In this document: positions 17,590 to 28,403 of the stretch, piece by piece | Position numbering within the stretch: the stretch's first letter is position 1 | Layout of the letters: each line of letters opens with the position of its first letter | Assembly: GCF_014202945.1 (NCBI RefSeq) | Contig: NZ_JACHHW010000002.1 | Coordinates: forward strand, 248,001 to 312,000 | Direction: 5' to 3' | DNA: 64,000 nucleotides | DNA from: Zhongshania antarctica | Lineage (GTDB): Bacteria > Pseudomonadota > Gammaproteobacteria > Pseudomonadales > Spongiibacteraceae | Notes under the pieces: model-generated | Seen by the model: the letters and a program-made list of their open reading frames with translations, nothing else | Databases searched by the model: none | What the model was told of the DNA's origin: nothing | Translations under genes and position numbers: made by a program

Positions 17590-17816
17590 GCTTACGCTTC
17601 TCAATAGGGTGTACGCCATTTTTTACACAACATACCTGAATTCCAAGACATTCTGAAATATTCAGTAAATTTTCCACAAAGGCCCCCATTAAGCGGCCTA
17701 GGTGGGCCAGAACACGGTCGGTGTCCTCGACCTTTTGGCCCGAAACCCTTACAATACGGCCCCCTTCTTTTCACGCTCCATCACAAATTACGTTTAACGC
17801 GTCCGGGAATAGCCTC

Positions 17817-19412
17817 TTGATCTCTACAGCAAATATCACCATGCAATTTGGTGCCAAGCCATTATTCGAAAACATCTCGGTTAAATTTGGCGGCGGCAAT
17901 CGCTACGGCCTTATTGGCGCGAATGGCTGCGGCAAATCCACGTTCATGAAGATTCTCGACGGCAGCCTGAAGCCCAGCTCCGGCAACGTGTCTATCGACC
18001 CCAATGAGCGCGTTGGTAAATTGCACCAAGATCAGTTTGCCTTTGAGCAGTATTCGGTCATCGATACCGTGATCATGGGCCATACCGAGCTGTGGGAAAT
18101 TAAACAAGAGCGCGACCGCATTTACTCTCTGCCCGAGATGTCGGAAGAAGACGGCATGAAGGTAGCCGAGCTAGAAACTCAGTTCATGGAAATGGACGGC
18201 TATAGCGCCGAGAGCCGCGCAGGGGAATTTTTACTGGGCGCCGGTATTGAGCTTGGCCTGCACTTTGGCCCTATGAGCGAAGTCGCACCTGGCTGGAAGT
18301 TGCGAGTATTGCTGGCTCAGGCGCTGTTCTCTGATCCAGATATACTGCTGCTGGACGAGCCTACCAACAACCTCGACATCAACACCATTCGCTGGTTGGA
18401 AGACGTACTCAACCAACGCAAAAGCACCATGGTAATCATTTCCCACGACCGCCACTTTTTAAACGCGGTGTGCACCCACATGGCCGACATCGACTACGGC
18501 GAGCTGCGAGTTTACCCCGGCAACTACGACGACTTCATGACCGCTGCCACCGCTGCCCGTGAGCGCCTGCAGTCACAGAATGCCAAAAAGTCTGCGCAAA
18601 TCGCCGATCTTCAGCAGTTTGTAAGCCGCTTCTCGGCTAACGCGTCTAAAGCGAAACAGGCCACCTCGCGAGCAAAGCAGATCGATAAGATCCAGCTCGA
18701 TGAGATCAAGGCGTCTAGCCGCTCCTCGCCGTATATTCGCTTCAAGCAAGACAAGAAGCTGCACCGCGCCGCGCTAACCCTTGAAAATATCGGCCACGGT
18801 TTTGATGAGCCGCTGTTCGCTAAAGGCAGCATGATCTTAGACGCCGGCACCCGCCTTGCGGTTATTGGTGAAAACGGCGCAGGTAAAACCACCTTTTTGC
18901 GCTGTTTAATGAAAGAGCTAGAAGCCCAAGAAGGCGTGGTTAAATGGGCCGAGAACGCCAGCCTCGGCTACTGCCCTCAGGACAGCACTGACGACTTCGA
19001 CAATGATCTCAATCTGTTCGACTGGATGAGCCGCTGGCGCAAACCCCACCACGATGACCAGATTGTGCGCGCCACCTTGGGTCGCCTGTTGTTCTCTTCA
19101 GACGACTTCAATAAGAAAGCGCGGGTCTGCTCCGGTGGTGAGAAAAACCGCCTGTTGTTCGGCAAGCTGATGATGATGGACACCAATGTCTTGATCATGG
19201 ATGAACCCACCAACCACTTGGACATGGAAGCCATCGAAGCCCTTAACCTAGCGCTGGAACACTACGACGGCACCTTGATCTTCGCCAGCCACGACCGGGA
19301 ATTTGTTTCCTCGCTCGCGACCCGCGTGCTTGAAATCAAGGACCAAGGCTTTAATGACTTCCAAGGCACTTACGACGAGTTCCTTGCCCACGAGCTAAGC
19401 AAAGCGAGCTGA
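17817..19412 (+). CDS. ybiT: ABC-F ATPase YbiT
   Basis: Soluble ribosome-associated ABC-F protein with two nucleotide-binding domains. Walker A motifs are GANGCGKST and GENGAGKTT; Walker B regions are [12 protein letters not shown] and [12 protein letters not shown]; a charged linker lies between the domains. A TTG start at 17817 gives 531 residues, matching E. coli YbiT (530), with GGGAA upstream. Longer in-frame starts add family-foreign sequence. A large hairpin follows the stop. Confidence 0.9.
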   Translation: MISTANITMQFGAKPLFENISVKFGGGNRYGLIGANGCGKSTFMKILDGSLKPSSGNVSIDPNERVGKLHQDQFAFEQYSVIDTVIMGHTELWEIKQERDRIYSLPEMSEEDGMKVAELETQFMEMDGYSAESRAGEFLLGAGIELGLHFGPMSEVAPGWKLRVLLAQALFSDPDILLLDEPTNNLDINTIRWLEDVLNQRKSTMVIISHDRHFLNAVCTHMADIDYGELRVYPGNYDDFMTAATAARERLQSQNAKKSAQIADLQQFVSRFSANASKAKQATSRAKQIDKIQLDEIKASSRSSPYIRFKQDKKLHRAALTLENIGHGFDEPLFAKGSMILDAGTRLAVIGENGAGKTTFLRCLMKELEAQEGVVKWAENASLGYCPQDSTDDFDNDLNLFDWMSRWRKPHHDDQIVRATLGRLLFSSDDFNKKARVCSGGEKNRLLFGKLMMMDTNVLIMDEPTNHLDMEAIEALNLALEHYDGTLIFASHDREFVSSLATRVLEIKDQGFNDFQGTYDEFLAHELSKAS

Positions 19413-19420
19413 TCTCGCTT

Positions 19421-19450
19421 GCCTAAGAAGCGCTCAAGCGCTTCTTAGGC
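19421..19450 (+). terminator. Perfect 14-bp hairpin after ybiT
   Basis: GCCTAAGAAGCGCT (19421-19434) pairs perfectly with 19437-19450 around a 2-base loop (effectively 4 bases). There is no T-run after it, so it may act as a mRNA 3' end or protein-binding site rather than a classic terminator. Confidence 0.55.
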
Positions 19451-19504
19451 TTCAGTACGTCCACCAGTACCACCCCGCACACCCTCCCGCGACCGGCTCA
19501 AATA

Positions 19505-19541
19505 TTGACACCGTTAACTTAAATCGCTATCTTGACACCGT
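19505..19541 (+). promoter_or_regulatory. Promoter and repeated TTGACACCGT upstream of the FadH-like gene
   Basis: TTGACA at 19505 is followed 17 bases later by TATCTT at 19528, a reasonable sigma-70 promoter 31 bp before the start codon. The ten bases TTGACACCGT recur exactly at 19532-19541, overlapping the -10 region and suggesting a regulator bound to direct repeats. Confidence 0.45.
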
Positions 19542-19545
19542 CTAG

Positions 19546-21612
<2,067 letters not shown>

Positions 21613-21624
21613 TCGGCTCATAGA

Positions 21625-21660
21625 GGCGCCACGGTAATGAATTCGCCGTGGCGCCTTTTT
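21625..21660 (+). terminator. Terminator after fadH
   Basis: Ten-base-pair G+C-rich stem (21625-21634 with 21646-21655) directly followed by a T-run. Confidence 0.93.
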
Positions 21661-21763
21661 AACATTTAACTCTTCCCTGCCCGCCCAATCGCGACAAGCC
21701 CCTATTGACCATTAGCACCACAACCCCGAAGCTGAGTAGCCAAGCAACCCAAGCGGCTTCACT

Positions 21764-22645
21764 ATGGTATCGGGACACTCAACAGGGCAGACAGGAAATA
21801 GCCCTACCGACAAAGAACAGCTGCTAAAGCGTATTATCACCGCGCTAAAGTCGGGCACCCTCGAATTGCCGAGCCTTCCCGATATTGCGCTAGACGTGCG
21901 CGTTGCTGCCAATCAAGACAATTTGAATATTGAAGACCTCGCTCGCCTAGTTCAGCAAGATCCCGGCTTAAGTGCGTACTTACTCAAAGTAAGTATTAGC
22001 AGTTACTACAAACGACGCCACGCCACCAATAACCTCGGCAGCGCGCTACGCCGCCTCGGCTTAAATGCGACCCGCGACCTCACCGCAAGCTACGCGCTTA
22101 AAACCTTATTTTGCATTAACAACGCGCAAATCAAGCGTCGTCTGCGCGAGATTTGGCAACGCAGCGTCTACACCGCCGCTCTTGCCCATGTAATGGCCCG
22201 TCACTGCGGCTTTGACCCTGATCGCGCCCTATTAGCTGGGCTACTACAAGATATTGGCGCCCTCCCTATACTCGCTAATTTAAAGGAATACCCCGCACTG
22301 CTAGACGACCAAGTAGCTATAGACGACTTACTGAATAATTACACCGGCAAGATTAGCGCTCTAGTGCTAAACCACTGGCAATTTGACCACGAGCTCGTGG
22401 CGGTGGGGCTTGAACGCGGCAATTGGCTACGAGACAAGCCGGGGCCTGCCGATTTAGCAGACCTCGTACTTGTCGCTCGTTACCATAGCTACCTCGGCGA
22501 ACCCAGCCATAAAACGTTGCCGCAACTGAGCACCCTCCCTGCGTTTCAAAAATTGAAACTAGGGGAAATTGGCCCGCAGCAAGGCCTCGCGTTTTTACGC
22601 GAAGCTCAGCAGGAAATAGACGAACTGCGCAGCGCGCTGTTGTAA
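21764..22645 (+). CDS. HDOD domain protein
   Basis: A 293-residue protein dominated by one HDOD domain (about 30-230): LPSLPDIALDVRVAANQDN..., ARLVQQDPGLSAYLLKVSIS, LGLNATRDLTASYALK, RALLAGLLQDIGALPIL. HDOD proteins are non-catalytic relatives of HD phosphodiesterases used in signalling. No receiver or output domain is fused, so its partner is unknown. It is a single gene between a terminator and the convergent DUF4332 gene. Confidence 0.87.
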   Translation: MVSGHSTGQTGNSPTDKEQLLKRIITALKSGTLELPSLPDIALDVRVAANQDNLNIEDLARLVQQDPGLSAYLLKVSISSYYKRRHATNNLGSALRRLGLNATRDLTASYALKTLFCINNAQIKRRLREIWQRSVYTAALAHVMARHCGFDPDRALLAGLLQDIGALPILANLKEYPALLDDQVAIDDLLNNYTGKISALVLNHWQFDHELVAVGLERGNWLRDKPGPADLADLVLVARYHSYLGEPSHKTLPQLSTLPAFQKLKLGEIGPQQGLAFLREAQQEIDELRSALL

Positions 22646-22703
22646 AGCGAGTCACACTTCGCGCTTAGGAAGTCCCCAAGAACCTATGCCCTCAACCATC
22701 GTG

Positions 22704-23108
22704 CTAATGAGTAATTTTACGCGGCAACTCCTTGGCTTGCGCTACCCAGCTTTGCACCTGAGACAGAGACGGCACTTTGCGCACAAGATGAGTCTCCTCA
22801 TTACAACGCGCCATTTTCTCCTGCAAGTTCTCCGCGTTGCGCTGGGCTAACTCCGGCACGGTATCAACCCCCGCACTTTCCAATAAGTCTGCATACTGGG
22901 TACTCACACCGCTAATTCGCGCCAGATCGGCACGATTTACCCAATTTAAAATCCGCTTTTCGCTAATACCCGATTTTTCTGCAAGACTTTTCCGAGCGGG
23001 CTTTGCCGCACAATTTTCTAACAAACCCTCAACTGACGAAATACCTGCGCTAACCAGTTTGCTTGAATACGTCTCGCCAATACCCTCGATCTCGCTTAGC
23101 TTTGTCAT
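22704..23108 (-). CDS. DUF4332 helix-hairpin-helix protein
   Basis: A 134-residue protein matching the DUF4332 pattern: two successive helix-hairpin-helix-like units, IEGIGETYSSKLVSAGISSVEGLL and ISGVSTQYADLLESAGVDTVPELA. Such units usually contact nucleic acid, but members of this family have no assigned role. Single gene; the ATG is the natural start. Confidence 0.85.
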   Translation of the reverse strand: MTKLSEIEGIGETYSSKLVSAGISSVEGLLENCAAKPARKSLAEKSGISEKRILNWVNRADLARISGVSTQYADLLESAGVDTVPELAQRNAENLQEKMARCNEETHLVRKVPSLSQVQSWVAQAKELPRKITH

Positions 23109-23684
23109 ATATCACCTACCTTTATTCTCTATTACGCAATCTTGGCATATAGCCCCGCCTCAGCCCGACAAGCCCTAGGCTGAAATAGCCGCACTACGCG
23201 ACTCAATTACTATGTTAGTTAATATAGGAGGCAACTTAGAAACAGGCAAGGGTGTTAAAAATTGCGTAATTTCGATTTTTCAAATACAGAACAAGGAGTT
23301 ACTGGAGGCCAAAGAAAGGTCTATACGTACTTTACGCAGAATTTATATTTCGTACGCCGCGAATATCGCCTCAACAGGCTAAGTCCTGCCCGCCAATTCG
23401 ATTGCTCGCCAGTACAATATCCGCGCAGGTGAACACGCCCGTTTTCATATCGAAATGGGGTTTGTTCAGTTAAACGAAGATTGCTTAATTGTTCAAATCA
23501 GCTTTGACCAGAACAGTTTTACTTCATTGTAGAACTGGCGACTCTCAGACAAGGAGCCTGAAAATAACTATTAAGATAAGTCGCAAGTTGTCGGAGACGG
23601 GCCCCTACCTACATTACCGATTTTATTCTCACTCCGAAGCGCGACGAGTCATCGCCGGCACTTCGAAGTGATCATTTCCGTTAT
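23109..23684. other. Intergenic region, possible decayed coding remnant
   Basis: No convincing gene in these 576 bp. A 49-codon open stretch at 23383-23532 reads ANSIARQYNIRAGEHARF and continues protein-like to a TAG, but it has no good start or ribosome site and may be the tail of a lost gene. No terminator is seen for the TonB receptor that ends at 23685. Confidence 0.4.
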
Positions 23685-25970
23685 TTAAAAGCGTACTCGC
23701 CCCTCTAAGTAGTATGAGCGCAGTGGCTCAAGTGTGCCCCGATAGCCGCCCACATCTAATACGGTCGGGGAGCCAATACCAATCGTCATTTCATCGCTCA
23801 AGTTTTTGCCGACCAGAGCGACCGACCAACGGCCATTAGTCTCGCCCACAGCAAGGCGCGCATTCACTTTGGTATAGGCTTCTTGAATGCCGCGCGGATC
23901 AAGATCCCCCGACGTGAAATGGGTATCTTTATAGGAGGCGTCGGCGGTGAAGTCGAGCATAATATTGGCGCTCAAAGGGTAGCTAAGCGTGCCCGACAAC
24001 GCTGCCGTCCACTTCGGCGTTTGTTGGTTTTCCTTGCCACTCAAATCGCAAATATCCTCGTCGTCCGTTGCTATACAAGGACCTTCGCGGTAGTCCAGCC
24101 ATTCAAAATCGAGATAGGCTAGCGAGCCACTCAACATAAACCACTCACTCAGTAGCCAGCGGCTGTCGAGCTCGACACCTTGGGTCAAAGCACTACCTGC
24201 ATTGGAAACCACAAAGCCAGCCACGCCGTCGAACACACTTACCTGCATCTCCTCGTACTTGACGTGGTACAACGCAAGATTGAGTTCGGCTGCACCATCC
24301 GCCAGTGTCATTTTTGCGCCCAGTTCATAAGCTGTGGCCAGTTCGTCTTCGAACTCAAAATTACTGCCGCCGCCGCCAGGCCCGTAGCTCGCATTGTTAT
24401 TACGCGCGTCAAAACTACCTGATTTTGCGCCCTGTGTGGCAGTAAAGTAAGTCATCACATCTGGCGTAGCATCCCACTGCACATTGACCGACGGCAAGGT
24501 GACGCCTACATCACGGATGCGGTCGAGCTGGTGGGCCTCTATGTTCAATGCCCCCAAAATAGCGCCGGTCACCGGATCGACATTATTCTTGGTACCAGAC
24601 TGGTATAGGAATAACTCTCGGAAGCCTTCTTTTTCCTCGCGCACATAGCGAACACCTAAGGTAGTTCGCAAGGTTTCACTTAAGTTAAACGTCAACTGCA
24701 CAAAACCCGACCAAGCATCGCTGTTCATATAAAAATCTTTTTCAAGATCAGCGGTCACATTGGTTTGCATATTAATCAAACAGCCGATGGGATCGCGACC
24801 GGCGTCAGCGAGCGCACCGTTACGGATAGTCAGCGGTGTAGACTCATCAAAGACCATCTCTCCGCGCTGATAAAATACGCCAAAGATATAATCAATAAAT
24901 TCGCCGCCTGGAGAGGTAAAGCGGAACTCCTGACTAAGTTGGTCATATTCCTCTATACCCAGTAACGGCACCGTATTAAAACTGCTGGAATCACCGTCAA
25001 ACAAATCTTCCGAATCAAATCCGGTAGCCGCCGTCACCGAACTAAAGGTACCGCCAGCCACATCAACATCCACGTTCAATGTGGCATTGTAGTTGTCTAT
25101 TTCCGCGTATTCGTCGGTGTCCGCATTTTTAATGCCGTCGAGTTTTACATTCTCGCCGCTGCATCCCGTGAGCGCGCTAGCATGCGTGGTCTCGAACTGC
25201 CGGCCGCGCTGCTCACGGTTGGTTTTCTCCAATTTCAAGGTAGAGGCAATCGCGTCCGTTGGGTCCCATCCTAGCGTAACCCGCGCTGAAAACTCTTCCA
25301 CCGCAGGCTCGTTTCGATCTCGCGCGGGGTTTTCATTAAACATATAACCTGCTTCGTCACGACTGCGGAAAGCGGCCCGCACCCCAAAGGTGTCCGTCAA
25401 TGGGACCGACACCATGGCATTAAACTCCTGGATATCATCAGGGCCGCCAGTCATACCGCTAAAATGAGACTCGACCTCGTCACCGGGCTTGGCAGAAATC
25501 AGACTCAAGGCGCCAGCAATGGCGTTTTTACCAAACAGAATGGACTGCGGCCCGCGCAAAACCTCCACCCGCTCAAGGTCCATAAACGCGCCGCGAGTCT
25601 GATGCGGCCGCCCTAGATGAACGCCGTCAGAGAAGATACCTACAGACAATTCAAAGCCCTGATTGGAGCCCGAACCCACACCCCGCATATACACATTGGG
25701 CAATAGCCCCCCCTCAACCATCTTGAAATTGGGCGTGTAATCAGACAGGTCGCTCAGGTTTGATATTCCCGCCTTCTGTAATTTATCACCGTCTAAGGCG
25801 GTAACCGACACCGGCACATCACTAAGCGACTCAACCCGCTTCTGAGCCGTAACAAGCACCTCTTCCAACTGGAGCTTTTTTCCAGTACTCGCTTCGGTCT
25901 GAGCCAGAGCAGGCATCGTCAAACTCAAAAGTGACCCAAGGGATAACACACTGACAAGCGTTCTTTGCAT
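23685..25970 (-). CDS. TonB-dependent outer-membrane receptor
   Basis: A 761-residue receptor: signal peptide (cleavage near ALAQ, residue 24), TonB box EEVLVTAQKR, plug domain (ISNLSDLSDYTPNFKM...VYMRGVGSG...EVLRGPQSILFGKNAIAGAL) and a ~600-residue beta-barrel ending in aromatic RSYYLEGRVRF. It resembles the large group of receptors in marine degraders of hydrophobic or steroid-like compounds, but the ligand cannot be inferred. A GAGG site precedes the ATG by 8 bases. Single gene with a long upstream region. Confidence 0.92.
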   Translation of the reverse strand: MQRTLVSVLSLGSLLSLTMPALAQTEASTGKKLQLEEVLVTAQKRVESLSDVPVSVTALDGDKLQKAGISNLSDLSDYTPNFKMVEGGLLPNVYMRGVGSGSNQGFELSVGIFSDGVHLGRPHQTRGAFMDLERVEVLRGPQSILFGKNAIAGALSLISAKPGDEVESHFSGMTGGPDDIQEFNAMVSVPLTDTFGVRAAFRSRDEAGYMFNENPARDRNEPAVEEFSARVTLGWDPTDAIASTLKLEKTNREQRGRQFETTHASALTGCSGENVKLDGIKNADTDEYAEIDNYNATLNVDVDVAGGTFSSVTAATGFDSEDLFDGDSSSFNTVPLLGIEEYDQLSQEFRFTSPGGEFIDYIFGVFYQRGEMVFDESTPLTIRNGALADAGRDPIGCLINMQTNVTADLEKDFYMNSDAWSGFVQLTFNLSETLRTTLGVRYVREEKEGFRELFLYQSGTKNNVDPVTGAILGALNIEAHQLDRIRDVGVTLPSVNVQWDATPDVMTYFTATQGAKSGSFDARNNNASYGPGGGGSNFEFEDELATAYELGAKMTLADGAAELNLALYHVKYEEMQVSVFDGVAGFVVSNAGSALTQGVELDSRWLLSEWFMLSGSLAYLDFEWLDYREGPCIATDDEDICDLSGKENQQTPKWTAALSGTLSYPLSANIMLDFTADASYKDTHFTSGDLDPRGIQEAYTKVNARLAVGETNGRWSVALVGKNLSDEMTIGIGSPTVLDVGGYRGTLEPLRSYYLEGRVRF

Positions 25971-26015
25971 TGTTTAGCCTCGCTGTTATTCATTATTGGC
26001 ATGCGAATGGGGAAA

Positions 26016-26057
26016 ACAATTCGAGTATTGCACTACACCACTAATTTGTCGAATTGT
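26016..26057. promoter_or_regulatory. Inverted repeat upstream of the TonB receptor gene
   Basis: ACAATTCGA (26016-26024) and its exact reverse complement (26049-26057) are centred 33 bp apart, about three helical turns, 46 bp before the receptor start. Possible operator half-sites. Confidence 0.35.
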
Positions 26058-26183
26058 GTATTAAGCGCCTAAAATTCAAGGCGCAGCGACAGAAGGTGGG
26101 ATTTACACAGAGAAAGGATGAATTAAAACGGAAAAGCGAGCAAAGGGGCGGGAGCAGCTGAGATTTGCGCTCGCGGCCAATAA

Positions 26184-26457
26184 GGATTAACCAATCCAGC
26201 CTTAAGACTGTATTGCCAAAGGTTCTCGCAGATCAAGCAAACCAAAATCAAAAAACCGGCGCAAGGCCGGCTACTTCAACGTAATTTGGCCTGAACACTG
26301 TAAAGAGGATTAATCAAAACAGCCTCTGGGCTGTATTGACCCCTGCGGGGCCGCGTCGCTTCACTCCTTGTTTAAATTGCGCCGCGGGCACAATTTATCG
26401 AACCTAGAGAGGCTCTCACCGATCAAACGCACCAAAACCAAAAAGCCGGCACAAGGC
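26184..26457. repeat. Two decayed copies of a tRNA-terminator-containing unit
   Basis: Copy A (26184-26216 plus 26221-26267) and copy B (26307-26338 plus 26411-26457) share a GGATTAA...CTGTATTG block and a 47-bp block with 38 identical positions. The 47-bp block of copy B contains the tRNA-Arg 3' end and terminator arm; copy A keeps a degenerate hairpin (CCGGC/GCCGG). Confidence 0.6.
26449..26457. repeat. Target-site duplication, left copy
   Basis: GCACAAGGC, identical to 30482-30490, abuts the left terminal inverted repeat of the 4.0-kb element. Confidence 0.92.
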
Positions 26458-26483
26458 AAAGGCAGTGCGGTTATCTGTTGATA
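26458..26483 (+). repeat. Left terminal inverted repeat
   Basis: 26 bp, matching the reverse complement of 30456-30481 except at two positions (inner positions 6 and 14). Ends inward in TTGATA. Confidence 0.93.
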
Positions 26484-26511
26484 ACCTTGATCTTGCATAG
26501 CGGAGAAAACA

Positions 26512-26546
26512 AAAAGAGGGGCTCTCCAAGTGAAAGCCCCTCTTTT
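26512..26546. terminator. Bidirectional terminator inside the element's left end
   Basis: Twelve-base-pair perfect stem AAAAGAGGGGCT/AGCCCCTCTTTT around an 11-base loop. It would stop transcription entering from the left before the HEPN gene. Confidence 0.88.
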
Positions 26547-27055
26547 CTTTTACTAACAATAAGTTACATGAGTTATTAAACCGCTATTTAAGTATACAAC
26601 AGTAGATATATAAGTCTCTCCCTATTATATCAACCCCTCCTCACTACTAGAAAACCTTGAGGCAGTGGCCGCTACGTCATATTTGAGGGCTACCCCTTCA
26701 TTTCTGACCATAAAGTCAGCCCGCAAACAAAGGCAATCAACCGAATTCAATAAACCCTTAACCCCCTACTTCACGTCGACAAGGCACGTGAGGAACCGCT
26801 TCACTCCCTCTCCCTCTCCTATATTGGAGAGCTACTTAACTCATTGAAATATAAAAATAACGCGATATGATGAGGGAAATGATATGTTTGTCGGAAATAA
26901 ATAAAATTAGCCTCCGCTTGACCTGCGCCCGCTAATAGCGAAGTCGCCAGCTCAAAGAATTCACCTGATTTTTGTAATCCGGTCTTTGTTAACAAGACCC
27001 AAGTGATAGCGAAACCCAGTTTCTATAACTAACAGTTAAATTTTGGGAGTAACGA
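26547..27055. other. Non-coding stretch before the HEPN gene
   Basis: About 500 bp without a convincing gene on either strand. The promoter of the HEPN gene should lie here, but no clear -35/-10 pair stands out. The short reading frames present lack ribosome sites and protein-like composition. Confidence 0.4.
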
Positions 27056-28246
27056 GTGTCCCGTGCCGTAACCGCTGATCATGTCTTATTTGATGAATGT
27101 ATAGACTCTTTTCGCATGCAACGAGCTGACTACCGTCCATTTATTCCTGGTGAAAGCTATTCATTTTTATTGACACCATTTGAATTAACTGACGAGTGGG
27201 ATTTGGGGATATGCAAGGTATCTTCGTCGATTACAGTTGGTTTACCTGGAGCTTATTCGGCATTTATTAGCAAAGTAAAAAATCCTGATTGGGTGGATAA
27301 TCATAATTCACACCTTTTTGGGATAGCTTTAGCAACAATCGTTTCGGCAATATCTCTTAAATTATGCAAGTCTACAAGAGATGACTATTTGTGTAGGCGC
27401 GATGATTTATCAAGTGACGACATTAATCAACTTGCAATACTATATCCAGTACTAGTTGCTGGCCCAGGTGCAACAAATCCAAGGATTCCCAAGGTAAAAC
27501 AAGACATGATGCGGGCTGAGGTCGAAAATATTATTAATATTTTACGTTCTCTAGAATACAAGACGTACCGATCTGTCATGCAAAGCTTTCGGCTCATACA
27601 TCTTTCATTATTAGCAAAGAGAGATGATTTTGGCCTTGCTTACCTTTTGGCAGTCTCCTCCATTGAGTCAATCGCTCAAAAAGCAATTAAAAGAGATAAA
27701 GTTAAGAAAAAGCATCCCGATGAAGTCGCATGGAAGCAGAAGGCAGAGGGCGACCCACTATTTCAAACGCTTCTTAGCGAGTATCTGGAGTCACGGGGAA
27801 AAAATGAGTATTTGAAAGAGCGATTTGTAAGGTTTATAAAAAAATATGCACCTATCGAGGAGTGGGAAAAATACATTCAACATCCGATGCAAGATATGGC
27901 TGATTCAATCAAAGAGGCAAATCCGTCTCACAACTTAGAACACTTAACTCGTAAGAGTTTTTTTGAGAAATATCCAGAGGACTTGACTGCCGAAGAGATA
28001 GATTCGATATTGGCTGATGCTTATGCCCACCGCTCATGTTTTGTTCATAGGGGGGAACAACCTCCTCACACTGACCCAAATTCTTCTTTTAATCGCTTCT
28101 TTCAAGAAGTCAGAGAGTATGACGGTTATAATATAAAAGAAGCAGTTCTTCCAAATTATGAATTGATTTTAGGCCTTGCCAAGAACTCAATATCTAATTG
28201 GTTATCCGAAAAATTTAGGCAAGCATTGCAGCCGAAAAATCCATAA
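27056..28246 (+). CDS. HEPN-motif protein, transposon passenger
   Basis: A 396-residue protein starting at a GTG with GGGAG 6-7 bases upstream. The C-terminal part carries the HEPN RNase-type signature R326-x4-H331 within AYAHRSCFVHRGE, and a helix LAYLLAVSSIESIA (194-207) typical of Apea-like HEPN domains. The N-terminal ~180 residues are unrecognised. The gene is visibly richer in A+T than the host genes. As cargo of a transposon it may be a toxin or defence effector; no antitoxin-like partner gene is adjacent. Domain assignment is by motif only. Confidence 0.7.
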   Translation: MSRAVTADHVLFDECIDSFRMQRADYRPFIPGESYSFLLTPFELTDEWDLGICKVSSSITVGLPGAYSAFISKVKNPDWVDNHNSHLFGIALATIVSAISLKLCKSTRDDYLCRRDDLSSDDINQLAILYPVLVAGPGATNPRIPKVKQDMMRAEVENIINILRSLEYKTYRSVMQSFRLIHLSLLAKRDDFGLAYLLAVSSIESIAQKAIKRDKVKKKHPDEVAWKQKAEGDPLFQTLLSEYLESRGKNEYLKERFVRFIKKYAPIEEWEKYIQHPMQDMADSIKEANPSHNLEHLTRKSFFEKYPEDLTAEEIDSILADAYAHRSCFVHRGEQPPHTDPNSSFNRFFQEVREYDGYNIKEAVLPNYELILGLAKNSISNWLSEKFRQALQPKNP

Positions 28247-28403
28247 ATACTGTATGGAGATTGCGACCCTCATCGAGTTCGGTGTTTTTGAACGACTATC
28301 TGCCACCGAACTAGATATATTCATTCGGTTGTTAAGCCGCCGCATATCCAAGAGTGCGCGCCGGTGATGCTAGTTTCAGCGTATTCAGGCGTGGAATTAA
28401 ATG

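Noticed and set aside
26665-26847. 60-codon frame inside the transposon's left non-coding region.
   Set aside because: No ribosome site, low-complexity Pro/Ser content, and no protein-like pattern.
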